A stretch of DNA of 64,000 nt from Magnolia sinica (Eukaryota > Streptophyta > Magnoliopsida > Magnoliales > Magnoliaceae), in contig NC_080575.1 of assembly GCF_029962835.1 (NCBI RefSeq), positions 60,429,493 through 60,493,492 of the forward strand, written 5' to 3'. Of the stretch, positions 35,730 through 48,649 are shown piece by piece; the first letter of the stretch is position 1; every line of letters begins with the position of its first letter. The notes under the pieces are model-generated. The model was not told the DNA's origin, made no database searches, and saw only the letters and a list, made by a program, of their open reading frames with translations. The translations under genes were made by a program, and so were the position numbers.

Positions 35730-38700
35730 ATGGCTACAGTAATAGTAAATGCTTCTGCTGAGTTAGCCAAAATCGAACCGTTCGCTGGACAATCATTTAA
35801 ACGGTGGAAACAGAAACTGATGTTCGCTCTGACCACCCTGAAAGTTTCATACATTTTATCTGAATCATTTACTATAGATCCAGCAAATCAAACTGAAGTA
35901 ACAGATGAAAATAATTGTAAAAATTATATTCTAAACTCTTTATCCAACGAACTATATGACGTGTATGCTTCTTACGTGTCTGCTAAAGACATATGGACTG
36001 CTTTGGAAAAGAAATACATATTAGAAGATGCAGGCGCTAAGAAACATGCAATTGCTAATTTCCTTCATTATGAAATGACAGACGATATACCTGTCACAAA
36101 TCAGATTCATGATTTTCAAAGTCTAGTTCATGAACTATCGACAGAAGGAATTAAGTTGGATGAAGTATTTCTGTCAGGAGCACTAATAGAAAAGTTACCG
36201 CCCTCCTGGAAAGAATATAAGAATAGAATGAAACATAAAAAGAACGGTATTTCTTTGGAAACCACTATCGTACACATACGAATAGAGGAGGCCAATAGAA
36301 TCAGAGACCAAAAAGAAAATAAAAATGAGATAGATTCAAAGGCGAATCTTGTGGAATCAAGTCGGGCAAATAATAAGAAAAAGGGCAACTGTCATAACTG
36401 TGGCAAACCTGGACATTATGCAAATGAATGCAGGCTCAAAAAGAAGAATGCAAATAATCAATTCAAGAAAAAGGGAAACTGCTACAACTGTGGAAAGCCT
36501 GGGCATCATGTCAAAACCTGCAGGCTTAAGAAAAACAAAGATAAGCCGCAAGCTAATCTTACAGAAACAGGCAATGAGTCTGACTTGATAGTAGCTGTGG
36601 TGTCAGAAGTCTTCCTTGTAAACAACTTGGAGTGGGTACTAGACACTGGTGCAACTAGGCACGTGTGCAAGGATCGTAGCATGTTTACCTCCTATCAAGT
36701 ATCAGGAGATGATGAACAGGTGTTCATGGGTAATGCTAGAACGTCTCCAGTTGTAGGGAAAGGGAAAGTACTTCTGAAACTCACTTCTGGAAAGACTCTG
36801 ATGTTGAATGATGTCCTACATGTGCCCGACATTAGAAGAAACTTGGTCTCTAGTTCACTTCTCAATAAGGCTGGTGTTAAGTTAGTATTTGATTCAGATA
36901 AGCTTGTAATGACTAAGAATGGAACTTTTGTTGGTAAGGGGTACTGTAGCGATGGCTTATTCATTATAAATGTATCCAATGATAATAATAAGAAGACATT
37001 CAGTTCTGTTTATATCGTTGAACCTTGTTATCTATGGCATAGTAGATTAGGTCATGTGAATATAACATCTTTGAAGAAAATGAAAAGATTAGGTTTATTA
37101 CCTAATATATCTAATGAAGAATTTGACAAATGTGAAACATGTGTCGAATCAAAATTCATTAGAAAACCCTTTAAACAAATAGAAAGATCATCTGTTCTAT
37201 TAGAGTTAATACACAGTGATTTAGGTGATTTTAGAAATCACATGTCTAGAGGTGGAAAAAGATATTACATAACTTTTGTAGATGATTACTCTAGGTTTAC
37301 TAGAGTCTATCTGTTAAGGAACAAAGATGAAGCTTTAAATGCTTTTTCTAAATACAAAATTGAAGTTGAAAATCAGTTAAATATAAAAATTAAAAGACTT
37401 AGAACAGATAGAGGAGGTGAATATGAATCTTCTCAATTTAGAGAATTATGTGAAAAAAATGGAATAGTTCACGAAACTACAGCTCCTTATACACCAGAAC
37501 AGAATGGAATAGCAGAACGTAACAATAGAACTCTAAAAGAGATGATGAATGCTATGTTAAATAGTTCAAGCTTACCCTCAAATATGTGGGGAGAAGCAAT
37601 TCTATCTGCTTGTTATATTCTAAATAGGATTCCTTCTAAATCTTCTGAACAAATACCATATGAACTATAGAAGAATCATGTTCCTAGTTACAAATATATT
37701 AAAGTGTGGGGGTGTCTTGCTAAAGTAGGATTACCTGAAATTAAGAAAAGAAAGTTAGGTCCTAAAACGACCGACTGTGTATTTATAGGTTACGCACAAA
37801 ATAGTGCGGCCTATAGGTTTTAGTTTTAAAAACTAAGGATAATATTCTAGATCCTAATACAATTATAGAAGCTAGGGATGCAGAGTTCTTTGAGAACGTA
37901 TTCCCTATGAAATCTAAATCTATAAGAATAGAAGAAGTCAATGAATCAGATATTGCATCTACTAGTAAAAATGCATACGAGAAAGTAGTAGAAGAAATAC
38001 AACCAAGAAAAAGTACTAGGGTTAGAAGAGAAACTAACCTAGGAGATGATTTTTTCACTTTCTTAGTAGAAGATGATCCTACAACCTATATAGAAGCAAT
38101 TAACTCTCCAGATGCAACCTTTTGGAAGGAAGCAATAAATGATGAGTTAGAATCTATTATATCTAATAACACTTGAAAAATTGTAGACCTACCACCTGGA
38201 AATAAACCAATAGGTTGTAAATGGGTGTTTAGAAAGAAACTAAAACCAGATGGGACTATTGATAAGTTTAAGGCTAGGTTGGTAGCAAAAGGCTTTAAAC
38301 AAAAAGAAGGAATAGATTACTTTGATACTTACTCTCCTGTAACTAGAATTACAACTATCAGGGTCTTAATAGCGATAGACTCCATATATAAACTGGTGGT
38401 ACACCAGATGGACGTAAAGACAGCTTTCCTAAATGGAGACTTAGAAGAAGAAATATATATGGAACAACCTGAGGGTTATAAGATATCAGGAAAAGAAAAT
38501 AAAGTATGTAGACTAATTAAATCATTATATGGTTTAAAACAGGCTCCTAAACAATGGCATGAAAAATTTGATGGTGTTTTAAAATCAAATGGTTATCATA
38601 TAAATGATGTAGATAGATGTGTATATAGTAAAATTTCTGGAAATGATTATGTTATTATATGCCTTTATGTTGATGACATGCTTATTTTTGGAACTAATAT

Positions 38701-39661
38701 TAAATTAGTTAATACAACTAAGAAATTCTTGTCATCTAAGTTTGACATGAAAGACTTAGGAGAAGCTAGTGTAATCTTGGGTATTGAAGTAACTAGAAAA
38801 AATGGTGTTATTATATTATCTCAATCTCATTACATTGAGAAGATATTGAGAAAGTTTAACCATTTTGACTGTTTACCTGTCAATACTCCTTATGATTATA
38901 GTGTGACTCTCATGAAGAATACAGAAAATAGTGTGTTTCAATTGGAGTATTCCAGAATAATTGGTAGCCTTATGTATCTAAAAAACTGTACTAGACCAGA
39001 CATAGCTTTTGCAGTAGGAAGGCTAAGTAGATATACACATAACCCTGGAAAAGAGCATTGGAATGCTTTGTCTAGGATTTTGAGATACCTAAAAGGCAGT
39101 ATAGCCTATGGTTTACATTATAATGGTTTTCCTGCTGTATTAGAAGGATACAGTGATGCTAATTGGATTAGTGATTCAGATGAGACAAAATCCACGAGTG
39201 GATATGTCTTCACTTTAGGTGGATGAGCAGTCTCTTGGAAGTCTACCAAGCAAACATGTATCGTTCGGTCTACTATGGAATCCGAGTTTATTGCCTTAGA
39301 AAAGGCTGGAACAGAAGCCGAGTGGCTTAGAAATCTCTTAGCTGATATACCATTGTGGCCAAAGCCTGTATCGGCCGTATCTATTCATTGTGACTGTCAA
39401 GCAGCTATAGCGAAAGCAAAGAATAAAATATATAATGGAAAGAGCAGGCATATTAGACTCAGACACAACATAGTGAAACATATGTTGCGTGATGGAGTCA
39501 TATCTATTGACTTTGTGAGGTGAGAAAAGAATCTAGTAGATCCTCTGACTAAAGGACTATCTAAAAGGTTAGTCAATGATACATCGAAGGGAATGGGGCT
39601 AAGCCTAATATATGAGCTGCCAGTGTCGGCAACCCAACCTATACAAGTGGAGATCCCATGA
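35730..39661 (+). pseudogene. Copia gag-pol, broken by four stops and one frameshift
   Basis: Open from ATG 35730 to TAG at 37668, 646 residues. Two CCHC zinc knuckles (C221-C224-H229-C234 and C251-C254-H259-C264), protease DTGA at 305-308, integrase HHCC (H437, H442, C468, C471) and D497, D560, E596, the last pair 35 residues apart. Pol then continues: a one-base deletion near 37820 shifts the frame, TGA at 38174, reverse transcriptase with [16 protein letters not shown] and YVDDM (about 38667-38680), RNase H with GYSDANW, TGA at 39224, TGA at 39521, natural end about 39661. The TAG at 37668 and the TGAs at 38174 and 39224 replace conserved tryptophans. The rest of each domain is well kept, so inactivation is recent. 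Confidence 0.93.
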
Positions 39662-40161
39662 GATAGGTTCAATGGGTAAACAACAAGACACAAGGTAGAC
39701 GATTGCACTGAGTTGTATGAGCCCCTTCTATGGTGTACAGTGCGAGCAGCAACGCAGAAGGATGAGTTGTTAGAACTCTTAATGAATCCATAGCCATATA
39801 TTTGGTGGTGTATACAGTTGCTGCATACACTTGATGGAATTCACCTATATGGGTGTGGAGGTGGAGGCCGCTTCCTATGAGAATTTAGGCGAATTCTCTA
39901 GAGCACTCATGAAATCCAGGTAATGGTGTATGGCCGAAACGCACCGAACCGCAGAATCACTTGCAGAGGAAGAGTTGTGTGAGTGGCATGTACTTGCGAT
40001 CTACATTAAAAGGATTCAGGTTCAAGACTATGGTGTCACCTGATTCCTGTAGACCTGTCTTGCTTACTCTAATGTCGGTTCAAGTCTATGGTGACACCGG
40101 CACCATTGCACAACTATTACGCTTTAATCCGAAAAGGTTTATTTTAAAACATGTCGGGGAT
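39662..40161 (+). other. Copia 3' untranslated region
   Basis: 500 bases without a supported frame, between the pol end and the 3' LTR. Contains two similar blocks with 'ggttcaagactatggtgtcacc' (about 40019) and 'ggttcaagtctatggtgacacc' (about 40077), a small direct repeat. Confidence 0.8.
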
Positions 40162-41067
40162 TGTTGTATTTTGTTTTAAAATAGCATTAAAATTTGAATT
40201 TTTAAATTTTCGGTAATTTTCCTCCAATTTTGAAAAGTTGTAGTATTTTTGTGTTGTGGGTTTTGTCCCACATCGGATTTGAAAAGGTAAACTATCTTGT
40301 ATATAAGATAGTATTTTTGCTTAGGGCTTGAGCCCCTTTCAGGGGGCATGTGAATTTGGTCCTGTGGGGGGGCTATGCCAATAGCTCTAATCTATGCCAT
40401 TGACCACACACGCGCGCGCGCCGAGCCGAGTCCGTGTGCGCGTGCGGGACGGGACGGGCTGGGCTGGGCTGGGCGTGGGTGCGGGTGCGGGTGCGGTGTG
40501 TGTATACTCGCGTGGGTGTGTGTATGGGTACTCGCAGGACTGTATGTGCGGGAGTGTACTCGCACTTGCGCCTTTTCGTTTTAAACCAGAGAGATGCGTC
40601 CCTTCCGGTTGGTCGCACCTGTTGGGTTTAAACCCAACGGACCTAACCTTTTGTAAAGGGTGCTTATGCACCACTTCGGAGTCTATATAAAGACTACCGA
40701 TTCCAGTTTTAATATACGAAAAATTCTTCTCTTATAAAACGCTCTCTGATATTCGGTTTTAAGCAATTTTCTACTGAGTTCATCGCTGAGTCAACTCAGC
40801 ACTTTCGGATTAAACTGCAAGTGGTTCGAGCCCGTGTACAGTGAGTGCACCGCTGGGACCGGGTCATAGTCGTTGTATCCTGGAGGTCGATTGCTCTGGG
40901 AACCTGTTGCACTTGGGACGCTGTCCAAGGGGAGCAAATTCGATTTCAAGCCGAGTGACTCAGTCACGCCTCGACTCATTCTATAAGTTCTTCTTTCTCA
41001 AAATTTATTTTCCTTTTTTGGTTCTCGATTTTTAATAGTCTATTTAATTCAACTAAATATTCCAACA
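40162..41067 (+). mobile_element. Copia 3' LTR, 906 bp
   Basis: Starts TGTTGTATTTTG, ends ATTCCAACA. The GC-rich pentamer tract is shorter than in the 5' LTR and begins with 'cgcgcgcgcgccgag'. An insertion 'tgatattcggtttt' near 40747 is absent from the 5' LTR. TATA box at 40684-40691. Confidence 0.95.
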
Positions 41068-41072
41068 TACCA
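41068..41072 (+). repeat. 5-bp target duplication, right (tacca)
   Basis: Partner of 34769-34773. Confidence 0.9.
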
Positions 41073-41899
41073 CACCATAGGAAAATAATAGTGATTGAAC
41101 GTACACCATTAAAGACTTATTAAGCCACAATAGTTTTGGATCAAGCTAATATTTTAGTTTTCTCTTCGTCCAGGTCTTTCAGACATAATCAATAAATTGG
41201 ATGGCGAATAAACATTACAATGGGAACTAAGAAGTTTTAATGGCGAGCGTTCAATCATTTTTGTAGTATGGTCCACCTTAGATTTAAATCTAGCCTCATT
41301 TTTGGGCTCATGCCCAATTTTTTTTTAATCCAAAATGGATAAAAAAAAAACATACATCATGGTGAGGCCACATAGCACCATCCAACTCTAACAACCTAGA
41401 AATTCCATGCATGAGTTTATACATGAGTGCATGCAGATATACGCACACAATCAATTATCTAAACCGATGGGAACACTCCTAGTGGACCTGTTACACTATC
41501 AACCATCAGATTTCGCAGTGGACCCTTATATTGTTATAATCGAGGCCAAAACACAATCTAATCCATCACACCCTTGATGTTATAGCCACCTCTATAGGCT
41601 TAAACCTTTACTACTATAGACATTTTGGTAGGGCCTACGAAGTGTCCAATGGTAGTCTTCCCATACACACCTCTCATCTTGTGGAACCCGCGTAAGCTTT
41701 GGATCTATCTTACTTTGGAACCCATGCCTTAACATGACCCGGCAAAGGAAATGGATGGAGTGGATTTCCTCAAATCCATCATAAATGGGGCCACAATACG
41801 TAAACAAAAAAATAATGAAATAATATATAGCAAAGTCAGTGTTGCTAACTACAATGCTGACCCAGTCGAGCTGACCCATCTTCTTCTCCCTCTCGCACC
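41073..41899. repeat. Right part of interrupted fold-back copy and unassigned DNA
   Basis: 41073-41390 completes the fold-back element cut by the copia insertion (right arm 'aaacatacatcatggtgaggcc'). 41390-41890 has phrases of the same family ('gtggacctgttacac', 'ggggccacaatacg') but no clear ends. Confidence 0.55.
41892..41899 (+). repeat. 8-bp target duplication, left (ctcgcacc)
   Basis: One mismatch from ctcgcgcc at 51570-51577; flanks the large hAT element. Confidence 0.75.
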
Positions 41900-42342
41900 T
41901 AGGGCTGGACACGAACCGAGTTAGCTCGGTTAAATCGCTCGACTCGGCTCAATCCATGACTTGAACTCGACTCGCATTAACTGGGTGTAATATAAATGCC
42001 CAGTCGTAGAGAACACGAGCCCTAATTTGATTTTTTCTAAGATCACCTCCCCTTCCTCTCTATCTAAACCCCTCCCAGTCGGGCTAGCCCTAACTCTAAA
42101 TCCCTCTCTCTATCTTAACGCATGCCCCCGCCCAAACCCACTCGGCACTTGGCCATTTCCTCCAAGCTGGCGTGCATCGAGCCCAAGCCCTCCGTTAGAG
42201 CGAATCACATTCGGACTTGACTTTCTTTCATCCGTCCGAACGGTACAATGACACACACTCTCTCTCTCTCTCTCTCCTCCTCTTCTCTCTTTTCTATATT
42301 TGTGATTGGGCATTGTTCATGGCATTTTAATCAGTTTTAATA

Positions 42343-42374
<32 letters not shown>

Positions 42375-42918
42375 GATATAGAGAGAGAGAGAGACAGTAA
42401 TGCTCACACACAACTAGTTGGATGGTCCAACTAGCTGCCGATTTGAGTGTTAATTAATGTTAATAAATAATGACGAAGAGAAGGTTATTTTGAAGAGTAA
42501 ACGAATTGTTAGCCTGGGTGGGCCCACCATAGCATTAATGAGAAATCCACTCTAACCATTAGGTGAGTCACACGATGTTAGACCTAGGTACTGCAAATAA
42601 TCCCCATCCTTAGGTTAGTTGGACCATACTATTGGAAATAGTGTACAATGAAAACTCACCCTCCAAACAGTTTCTCTTGTTATAGCCTAGTTGAATCATA
42701 TATGGGCCTGATTTTTCGGAGTCAAGACTAAAGTTTTATGTGTTATCTAATGGTTGAAGTAGATTTCACATAATCATCATGGTGGGCCTTATAAAAATTA
42801 AGGGTGGAGGTAACTCTCCAAATCATTTCTCTTAGTATAGTTCACTTGAGTCACAGATCAGCTTTCTTTTTTAGCTCATGGACCATCATGGGATTATACA
42901 TGTAATGATCGGAGTAGA

Positions 42919-42919
<1 letters not shown>

Positions 42920-42968
<49 letters not shown>
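42920..42968 (+). repeat. (CA)n microsatellite
   Basis: About 24 CA units. Confidence 0.95.
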
Positions 42969-42974
<6 letters not shown>

Positions 42975-43439
42975 CCCATAAAAAATCAAGGTTATCCGCA
43001 ATTCCTAAGTTATCGTAAAGGTGATACGTTTCCTAGAGAAATAACCGTTTAGTTTAATCAGTTGAGCTATAATCTATTGTTAAGCGTATGATAAATTTTA
43101 AAGTATTAAGTGCGTATAAAATCCAACCCTTTCAACAGTTTAGCCCCAACATAAGGATCATTCATTAGAATGATTGTTAGTATTTACCTATCAAGTAGTC
43201 CACACCATATATATAAAACAATAAGTATACGTCGGTAACCGATAACCATACAACTGGATATTAAGGAGTTACGGAAAAAGGTGATTCTTATGATGGTCAA
43301 CCTATTAAAGGGTTTAGATGTCATATAAACATGAAAGGTTGGAAGTTACTAGTGGTTGGACCTTGATATATAGTCCAAACCGTTGGACATGAAACTTAAA
43401 AAAATGGTACTCGGATTCAGCAGTGTCCATTAATACCAC

Positions 43440-43870
43440 ACTAGAGGTGCTCTGTGGCCCATTATGATACATCTGTTTTGTCCACGCGGTCCATCCAATT
43501 TTCCATATTATAATGGGACATGATCTTAAAAATGAATCAAATCTAGACTCCAAGTGGACCACATCATAAGAAATAGTATTGATTGATAGCTCACCATCGA
43601 AAACTTTATAAGGCCCACTACAATGTTTATTTTCCATCCAACCTACTGATTAGATCTCACAAACCTAGATGAAAGGAAACACAAACATTGACTTGATTTT
43701 AGAAGATAAATAAAAAAGAGAATAAGGCCCATACAACATGGTGATCCACTTATGCCTTAGATTTGCCTCATTTGGGTTCATGCCTTAAAATAATATAACA
43801 AAATGGATGATCGGCTTGGATAAAATCCAATGATCATGGTGGGTCCCGCATAGCCCTCTCTAGGCAAAGG
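43440..43870. mobile_element. Fold-back copy inside the 2-kb element
   Basis: Arms 'ctagaggtgctctgtggcccattatgatac' and 'atcatggtgggtcccgcatagccctctctagg' are inverted; the middle has 'agtggaccacatcataagaaatag', the family hallmark. Confidence 0.65.
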
Positions 43871-44436
43871 ACTAACTTGATTTGTTTTCACACGTATAAG
43901 GGATAGAGCATTGAATAAGGAAAAAAAAACATTAAATGAAGAGAGAGAAAGGAAGATGAGAAATATTTACAAAGAAAATGGAATGACTAAAGAAGATGTA
44001 TACATGTGATGCATTCGGATGATGCGCCACATATCTTGAAAATCTAGTCTGTTAATTAGATAGAGTCCCTTATAAGCATGTGAATGATAAAATATAAATT
44101 TTTTTTAAAAAATGATAAATAGTATGATATCATCTACAAGAAAAAGTTAACTGTTAGAAATCTATTCCAATAATCCAGATTCAACTTATACGTGTGGCTC
44201 TAGTAGTGATGATCATTTATTAATTTTTAGTATATAAAATTTCATTAGTGGGCCCTACTTGATGAACATGTTGGATTTATGACACATCATTCCCATCATA
44301 CTTATGTAAGACTCAATGTCACGTGCCCTCACACGTGGTGCATTACATGTTGATGAAGATAATAATTTTTTATATTTAATGCACAGTTATTTGAACTAAT
44401 TTGAATGATCCAACTAGTTGTGTGTGAGCATTTCTC

Positions 44437-44473
<37 letters not shown>

Positions 44474-45487
44474 TATTATAAATTTATATATATTATATAT
44501 TAATATTATAAATTATATTACCCTAATACTTAAAACCCTAAATCCTTAATGTTAAAGTTAAATTGTTGTTATTGTTATTCTCATTTGTCAATGTTAATGT
44601 TAGATTATTATTGGTAGTCATATGATTCTTAATGTCGTGATTGTTATTATTATTGTTAATTACGTTATTATCGTGTGGTTGTTAGTTATACTATTGTTAT
44701 TTGTTAGTTATGTGATTGTTATTGTTAATTTACTATTATTATATTGGTAATGTTAAATATTAAATTGTTGTTGATGTAATTGTTAAATGTTAAATTATTG
44801 TTATTGTTATTGTTATTGTTTAATTAGGTTACACTAATTTTTTATTTTTTGTTATAGTATAGAATGATCAATTGCTGATTTGAGGATTTCTATATTGCCA
44901 GGTATAAATACAATGTGTTTTTTTTTTAAGTATAGAAATCCACAATTGTCTCATTTTTAACTGTCTATGGTTAGATAGATTGTAATCTCTTCATTTATTT
45001 CAATTTAAATGCATACATTTGTTCCGATTCGTCTCTCATTTTTTCTCTGAATATATTTCTTGTATTTAATTCTGTCATTAAATGTCTACACTTTGTGTAA
45101 ATACTTGACGTTAGAATTAAATGCAAGATCAATATATCTGGAAAGATAATGGGAGATGTTGTTAGAATTTTGACGTGATATTTAAATTATAAAATAAAAG
45201 CATTACAATCTATCTAACCTTAAATAGGTGACTAATTTAAATAGTTAGGCTGGTCTAACCATTTAGGAAAGCATTACAATTTAAAATCTATAATGGGATG
45301 GTGAATATTATAATCTATCAAAACTTTTTCTTATAGATGACTAGTGAAGAAGTCTCAACTATCATTGGTGTTGATGCATCAGCCGCATCTCCTCTTATTT
45401 GGAGAAAGACGTATCTTTAACTATAACCAGATAAAAGAAAAGATTAATGGTGTGGGATGACTTTAAAGAAGTCGTGTTTAATGGTGC

Positions 45488-45492
45488 GGTGA
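45488..45492 (+). repeat. 5-bp target duplication, left (ggtga)
   Basis: Identical to 48645-48649; flanks the solo LTR. Confidence 0.88.
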
Positions 45493-48400
45493 TGTAACTC
45501 CCTGAAAATCGGGGGTCGAGCAGGTACCCAACTCCCAAGTTCCAACGCATCACGTATGCAACATACATAATGATGATTTGATGTTGTCCATGTTAGTGCA
45601 TAAAACATGAATGAGATTAAGCTAAATCAGCAGATCATACTCCAGGGACAGTTAAATTTACGCAAGCGGAAGACTGTAATCAGAGTATAAAATATATAAA
45701 TCATTGTAGGTCCCCAAAGCATAAACGCATTGTCAGGTCGAATAGTTACAAGTACTGTTTCGAAATGCAAAATGTCAAAAGAGTAGTAGCCCTCTACAAG
45801 CATGAACCCTAAAGCCTCGTCGATTCAGAACGGTCTACGAGAACCCGCCTAAATACTGCATATATGAGAATGCCTCCTCATCATCCTCAAAGTCCTGCTC
45901 TGCCTCGTAGGCTACGTCATCATCTGAACCTATAACATGGTCTGGTTGGTGCGTATAACACCGTCCCGTAACGTGAGAGTGAGTGATCAACTCAATGAAA
46001 CAATAAAGTAAAGGTTAACATGTTATCAATTCAGTCAAGCAGTAATGATAACGCAATACAAGCAAACATCCCTAAGTACTATGATTAATGCAAGAATGAT
46101 ATGAAATAATGATGCATGCCCTCACTTGCGCTCCTTCAGCGACTTCATCTCACGTCGCACATGCAACACTTCCTCAGTGCTTGACCTGCTACGCCAAATG
46201 CACACGTAATGCGGTGCATGAGCGTGATTACCAAGTTCTTATTAGTCCTTTTCATACAGCAGAATTGGGAAGCTAAGGTACCTCCCTTATATCAATTCCC
46301 AAACAATGATCCATTCTAGGGTCGTCAGTCCTAGCAAATCTCATACATGTTGCAGTTCTAGGTCACTACAAAGGGCTCGTCACCTTATTAGTGCAGGCCT
46401 AGCATATACTCTGGTTGCTACGTAAAGGCTCGTCGCCTCTACGTGGTCTTAGAATATGCTCGAGGTCACTACAAAGGGCTCGTCACCTTATCAGTGTAGG
46501 CCAACAGCTCGAATACAGTGCCTCATACCACCGTATTCAGCTCACGAGTTTGGGTTGCTCACTGGTCACTACGGGGAGGCTCGTCACCCTGGCGTAGGCT
46601 GACAACTCGACCGCGGTGTCCCATACCACCATGCTCCGCTCATGAGTCTTAGCAGATCGAGGTACCAAGGTTAAAGGGGTTCTTTCACTAGTGAGTTTAG
46701 TACCTTATATTCAAATAGTAGTGTCCATACATGGTGAACATACATCGGGTCAATCAGTTTACTTGACGAGCTCGACTAGTATGAGCGCACGTTGAGTTGA
46801 TCGACATGAAGTGCATAAGCACTTCGTGTGGTCTAACCACTATCGACATCCCAAGTACGGCTCGGATTCATCGATCACATCCTATGTGGCGGAACAACCT
46901 CAGGCACCTAATCAGGATTTGTTACCGATTGTCTGGACTATATCATAGTCCCAAACATATCCAATTCCAACAAGTATTCGTATGAAATAGTCAAAGCAAT
47001 AATAAACACATAATTCCAATCCTACAACCATTTGAGCATGTTATGAAGTACAACATATACAGGATTTCACACATGCGCATTTCATAAGTAAAACAGACAA
47101 TATAATATAAGTTGCATGAAAAAAATCATACACATAGTCAAGATAGTTGAGAATCTTATCTCAACACTCATATAAAGTACCTAATGCCAAGTACTTGCTC
47201 ATTCAGACATTTTTACGAACACTTAGATTACACCTTTTTAACATATACAACGTATGTTGGCCATAATATATACTGGGCCAAATCGTTTCACCAAAGAGTT
47301 GTTACACATACAACTAGTATAAACACACGATAATTAATCATGGCAAACACACTTTCAAATTTCATACGTATACGATCCTTTCTACAAATACATAGAATAC
47401 ACTAAACTCAATATAGTTCATATATATCTGAAATGCGAAACAAACATCGCATTTGGCATGTGAAATAGCACCCACATCAGTAATAAACCATTAACCGACA
47501 TTGAAAGCCTTGAAAACCATAACATATACGTTTATAGTCTGCACCTTTCGTCGGTAGACTCGTAACAAACTCAGTTTAAAAGTTAAGTCTTTGTCTACGG
47601 TACCACAATAACCTATAACAGGGAATAGGTTAGCTAATTCATCTATTACACTAGTCAAAAACCCTAAAACAAGTTAGGGTTAGGTTTTCTTACCCAAGTA
47701 CGGAGTCGGTAGTTAAGCCCGAGGAGCAATGGGATCGAATCCCAGGAGGAATCTCCAACTCTCTCACTTTCTCTCTCTTTCCTTTCCTTTTCCTCTACTC
47801 TCTTTCTTAGGGTTTTAGAATTCGTATGGAATATGAGAGAGAGAGAGTTTAAAGCCCTTATATAGGCCCAGAAATGATGGGAATGGCCCTAGGGCCATGG
47901 TATACTTAGGTTATATCCAAATACGGACTGTTCCACTCCAACGGAGCACTTCTGGAGCCCTATTTTCTGCGTGCGATCGGACTTAAGCTCCCTGACATTG
48001 GATCTAGGTCAAGCTGAGTTTTCGCTCCGATCGAGTTTATAGATCAGCCGTGGCGGACCAGTTTCAGTTCAACGGTCACCGTCACTCGATCAGGGCCACA
48101 AGTACATTGTCGTGTATGGGCAATTTCCCCTGATCCGAGGGTGTATTTCGGTCAGATTCTTACGGTCTGAACCCTTATATTTGGCCCGCAAACGACAGGA
48201 CTTAGTTTACTTAAATTCGAATTTTATTTCTAAAGACATTCACGTTTCTCACACACTTTGTCCTGGGCTCAAGTTGTGCACTTCTAGACACAATTAAGAC
48301 TTGATTTTCGAAGGGGCTGTCAAGTCCAGTAATGCCGTCATAGCCGTATGGTTTCGGGGTAATCGGACTTTCGACGTGCGGTCCAGATCCGATACGGAGT

Positions 48401-48644
48401 TTCAAGGTGCTCCCGAGAGCAACCGGGATTAGAGGTGGATTCTAGATTTCAGGGTAATGTAGCGTCAATGATTCTGCACGATTTGAGTCTTGCAGATCAT
48501 ATTTAAAATGATTAGTGCTAATTTCATAAGTACTCTAGTTTAACACTTGCTAATACTAGCCTTATTTTTAAAGGATTTGGTCCTGGGTGATTTCTGCCTG
48601 AGGTGGTACTCGGGTCTTTATACGGATTTTTCTAAGACGTTACA
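45493..48644 (+). mobile_element. Solo LTR, 3152 bp, probably Ty3/gypsy
   Basis: Starts TGTAACTCCCTGAAAATCGGGG and ends GACGTTACA, so the ends are TGTAAC..GTTACA. Flanked by ggtga direct repeats. No coding region and no second LTR. The long LTR with TGTAAC ends recalls Del/Tekay-type chromoviruses, as inference. A TATA-like ttatatagg at about 47861 suggests the promoter. Internal imperfect repeats of 'ggtcactacaaagggctcgtcacc' lie at about 46360-46660. Confidence 0.85.
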
Positions 48645-48649
48645 GGTGA
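48645..48649 (+). repeat. 5-bp target duplication, right (ggtga)
   Basis: Partner of 45488-45492. Confidence 0.88.

Larger units (their letters stand above)
34774..41067 (+). mobile_element. Complete Ty1/copia retrotransposon
   Basis: 6294 bp: two LTRs, one gag-pol region with domains in the order gag, zinc knuckles, protease, integrase, reverse transcriptase, RNase H, and 5-bp target duplications tacca. Integrase before reverse transcriptase is diagnostic of Ty1/copia. The leader between the LTR and the gag ATG is only 34 bases and lacks the usual TGGTATCAGAGC primer-binding site. The purine tract before the 3' LTR is weak ('gtcggggat'). The coding region is broken, so this copy cannot act alone. 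Confidence 0.96.
42399..44432. mobile_element. 2-kb element with 25-bp perfect inverted ends, in TA/GA microsatellite
   Basis: 42399-42423 (aatgctcacacacaactagt..) and 44408-44432 are perfect inverted repeats of 25 bp; weaker similarity extends inward. Both sides abut simple repeats: (TA)n then (GA)n on the left, (TA)n on the right. No coding region. Contains a fold-back copy (43440-43870) and a (CA)n run. Superfamily is not certain; insertion into TA microsatellites recalls the rice Micron type. Confidence 0.75.

Noticed and set aside
45493..48644. Complete retrotransposon or separate genes in this interval
   Set aside because: There is no coding domain and no second LTR; ends and target duplication fit a single solo LTR.
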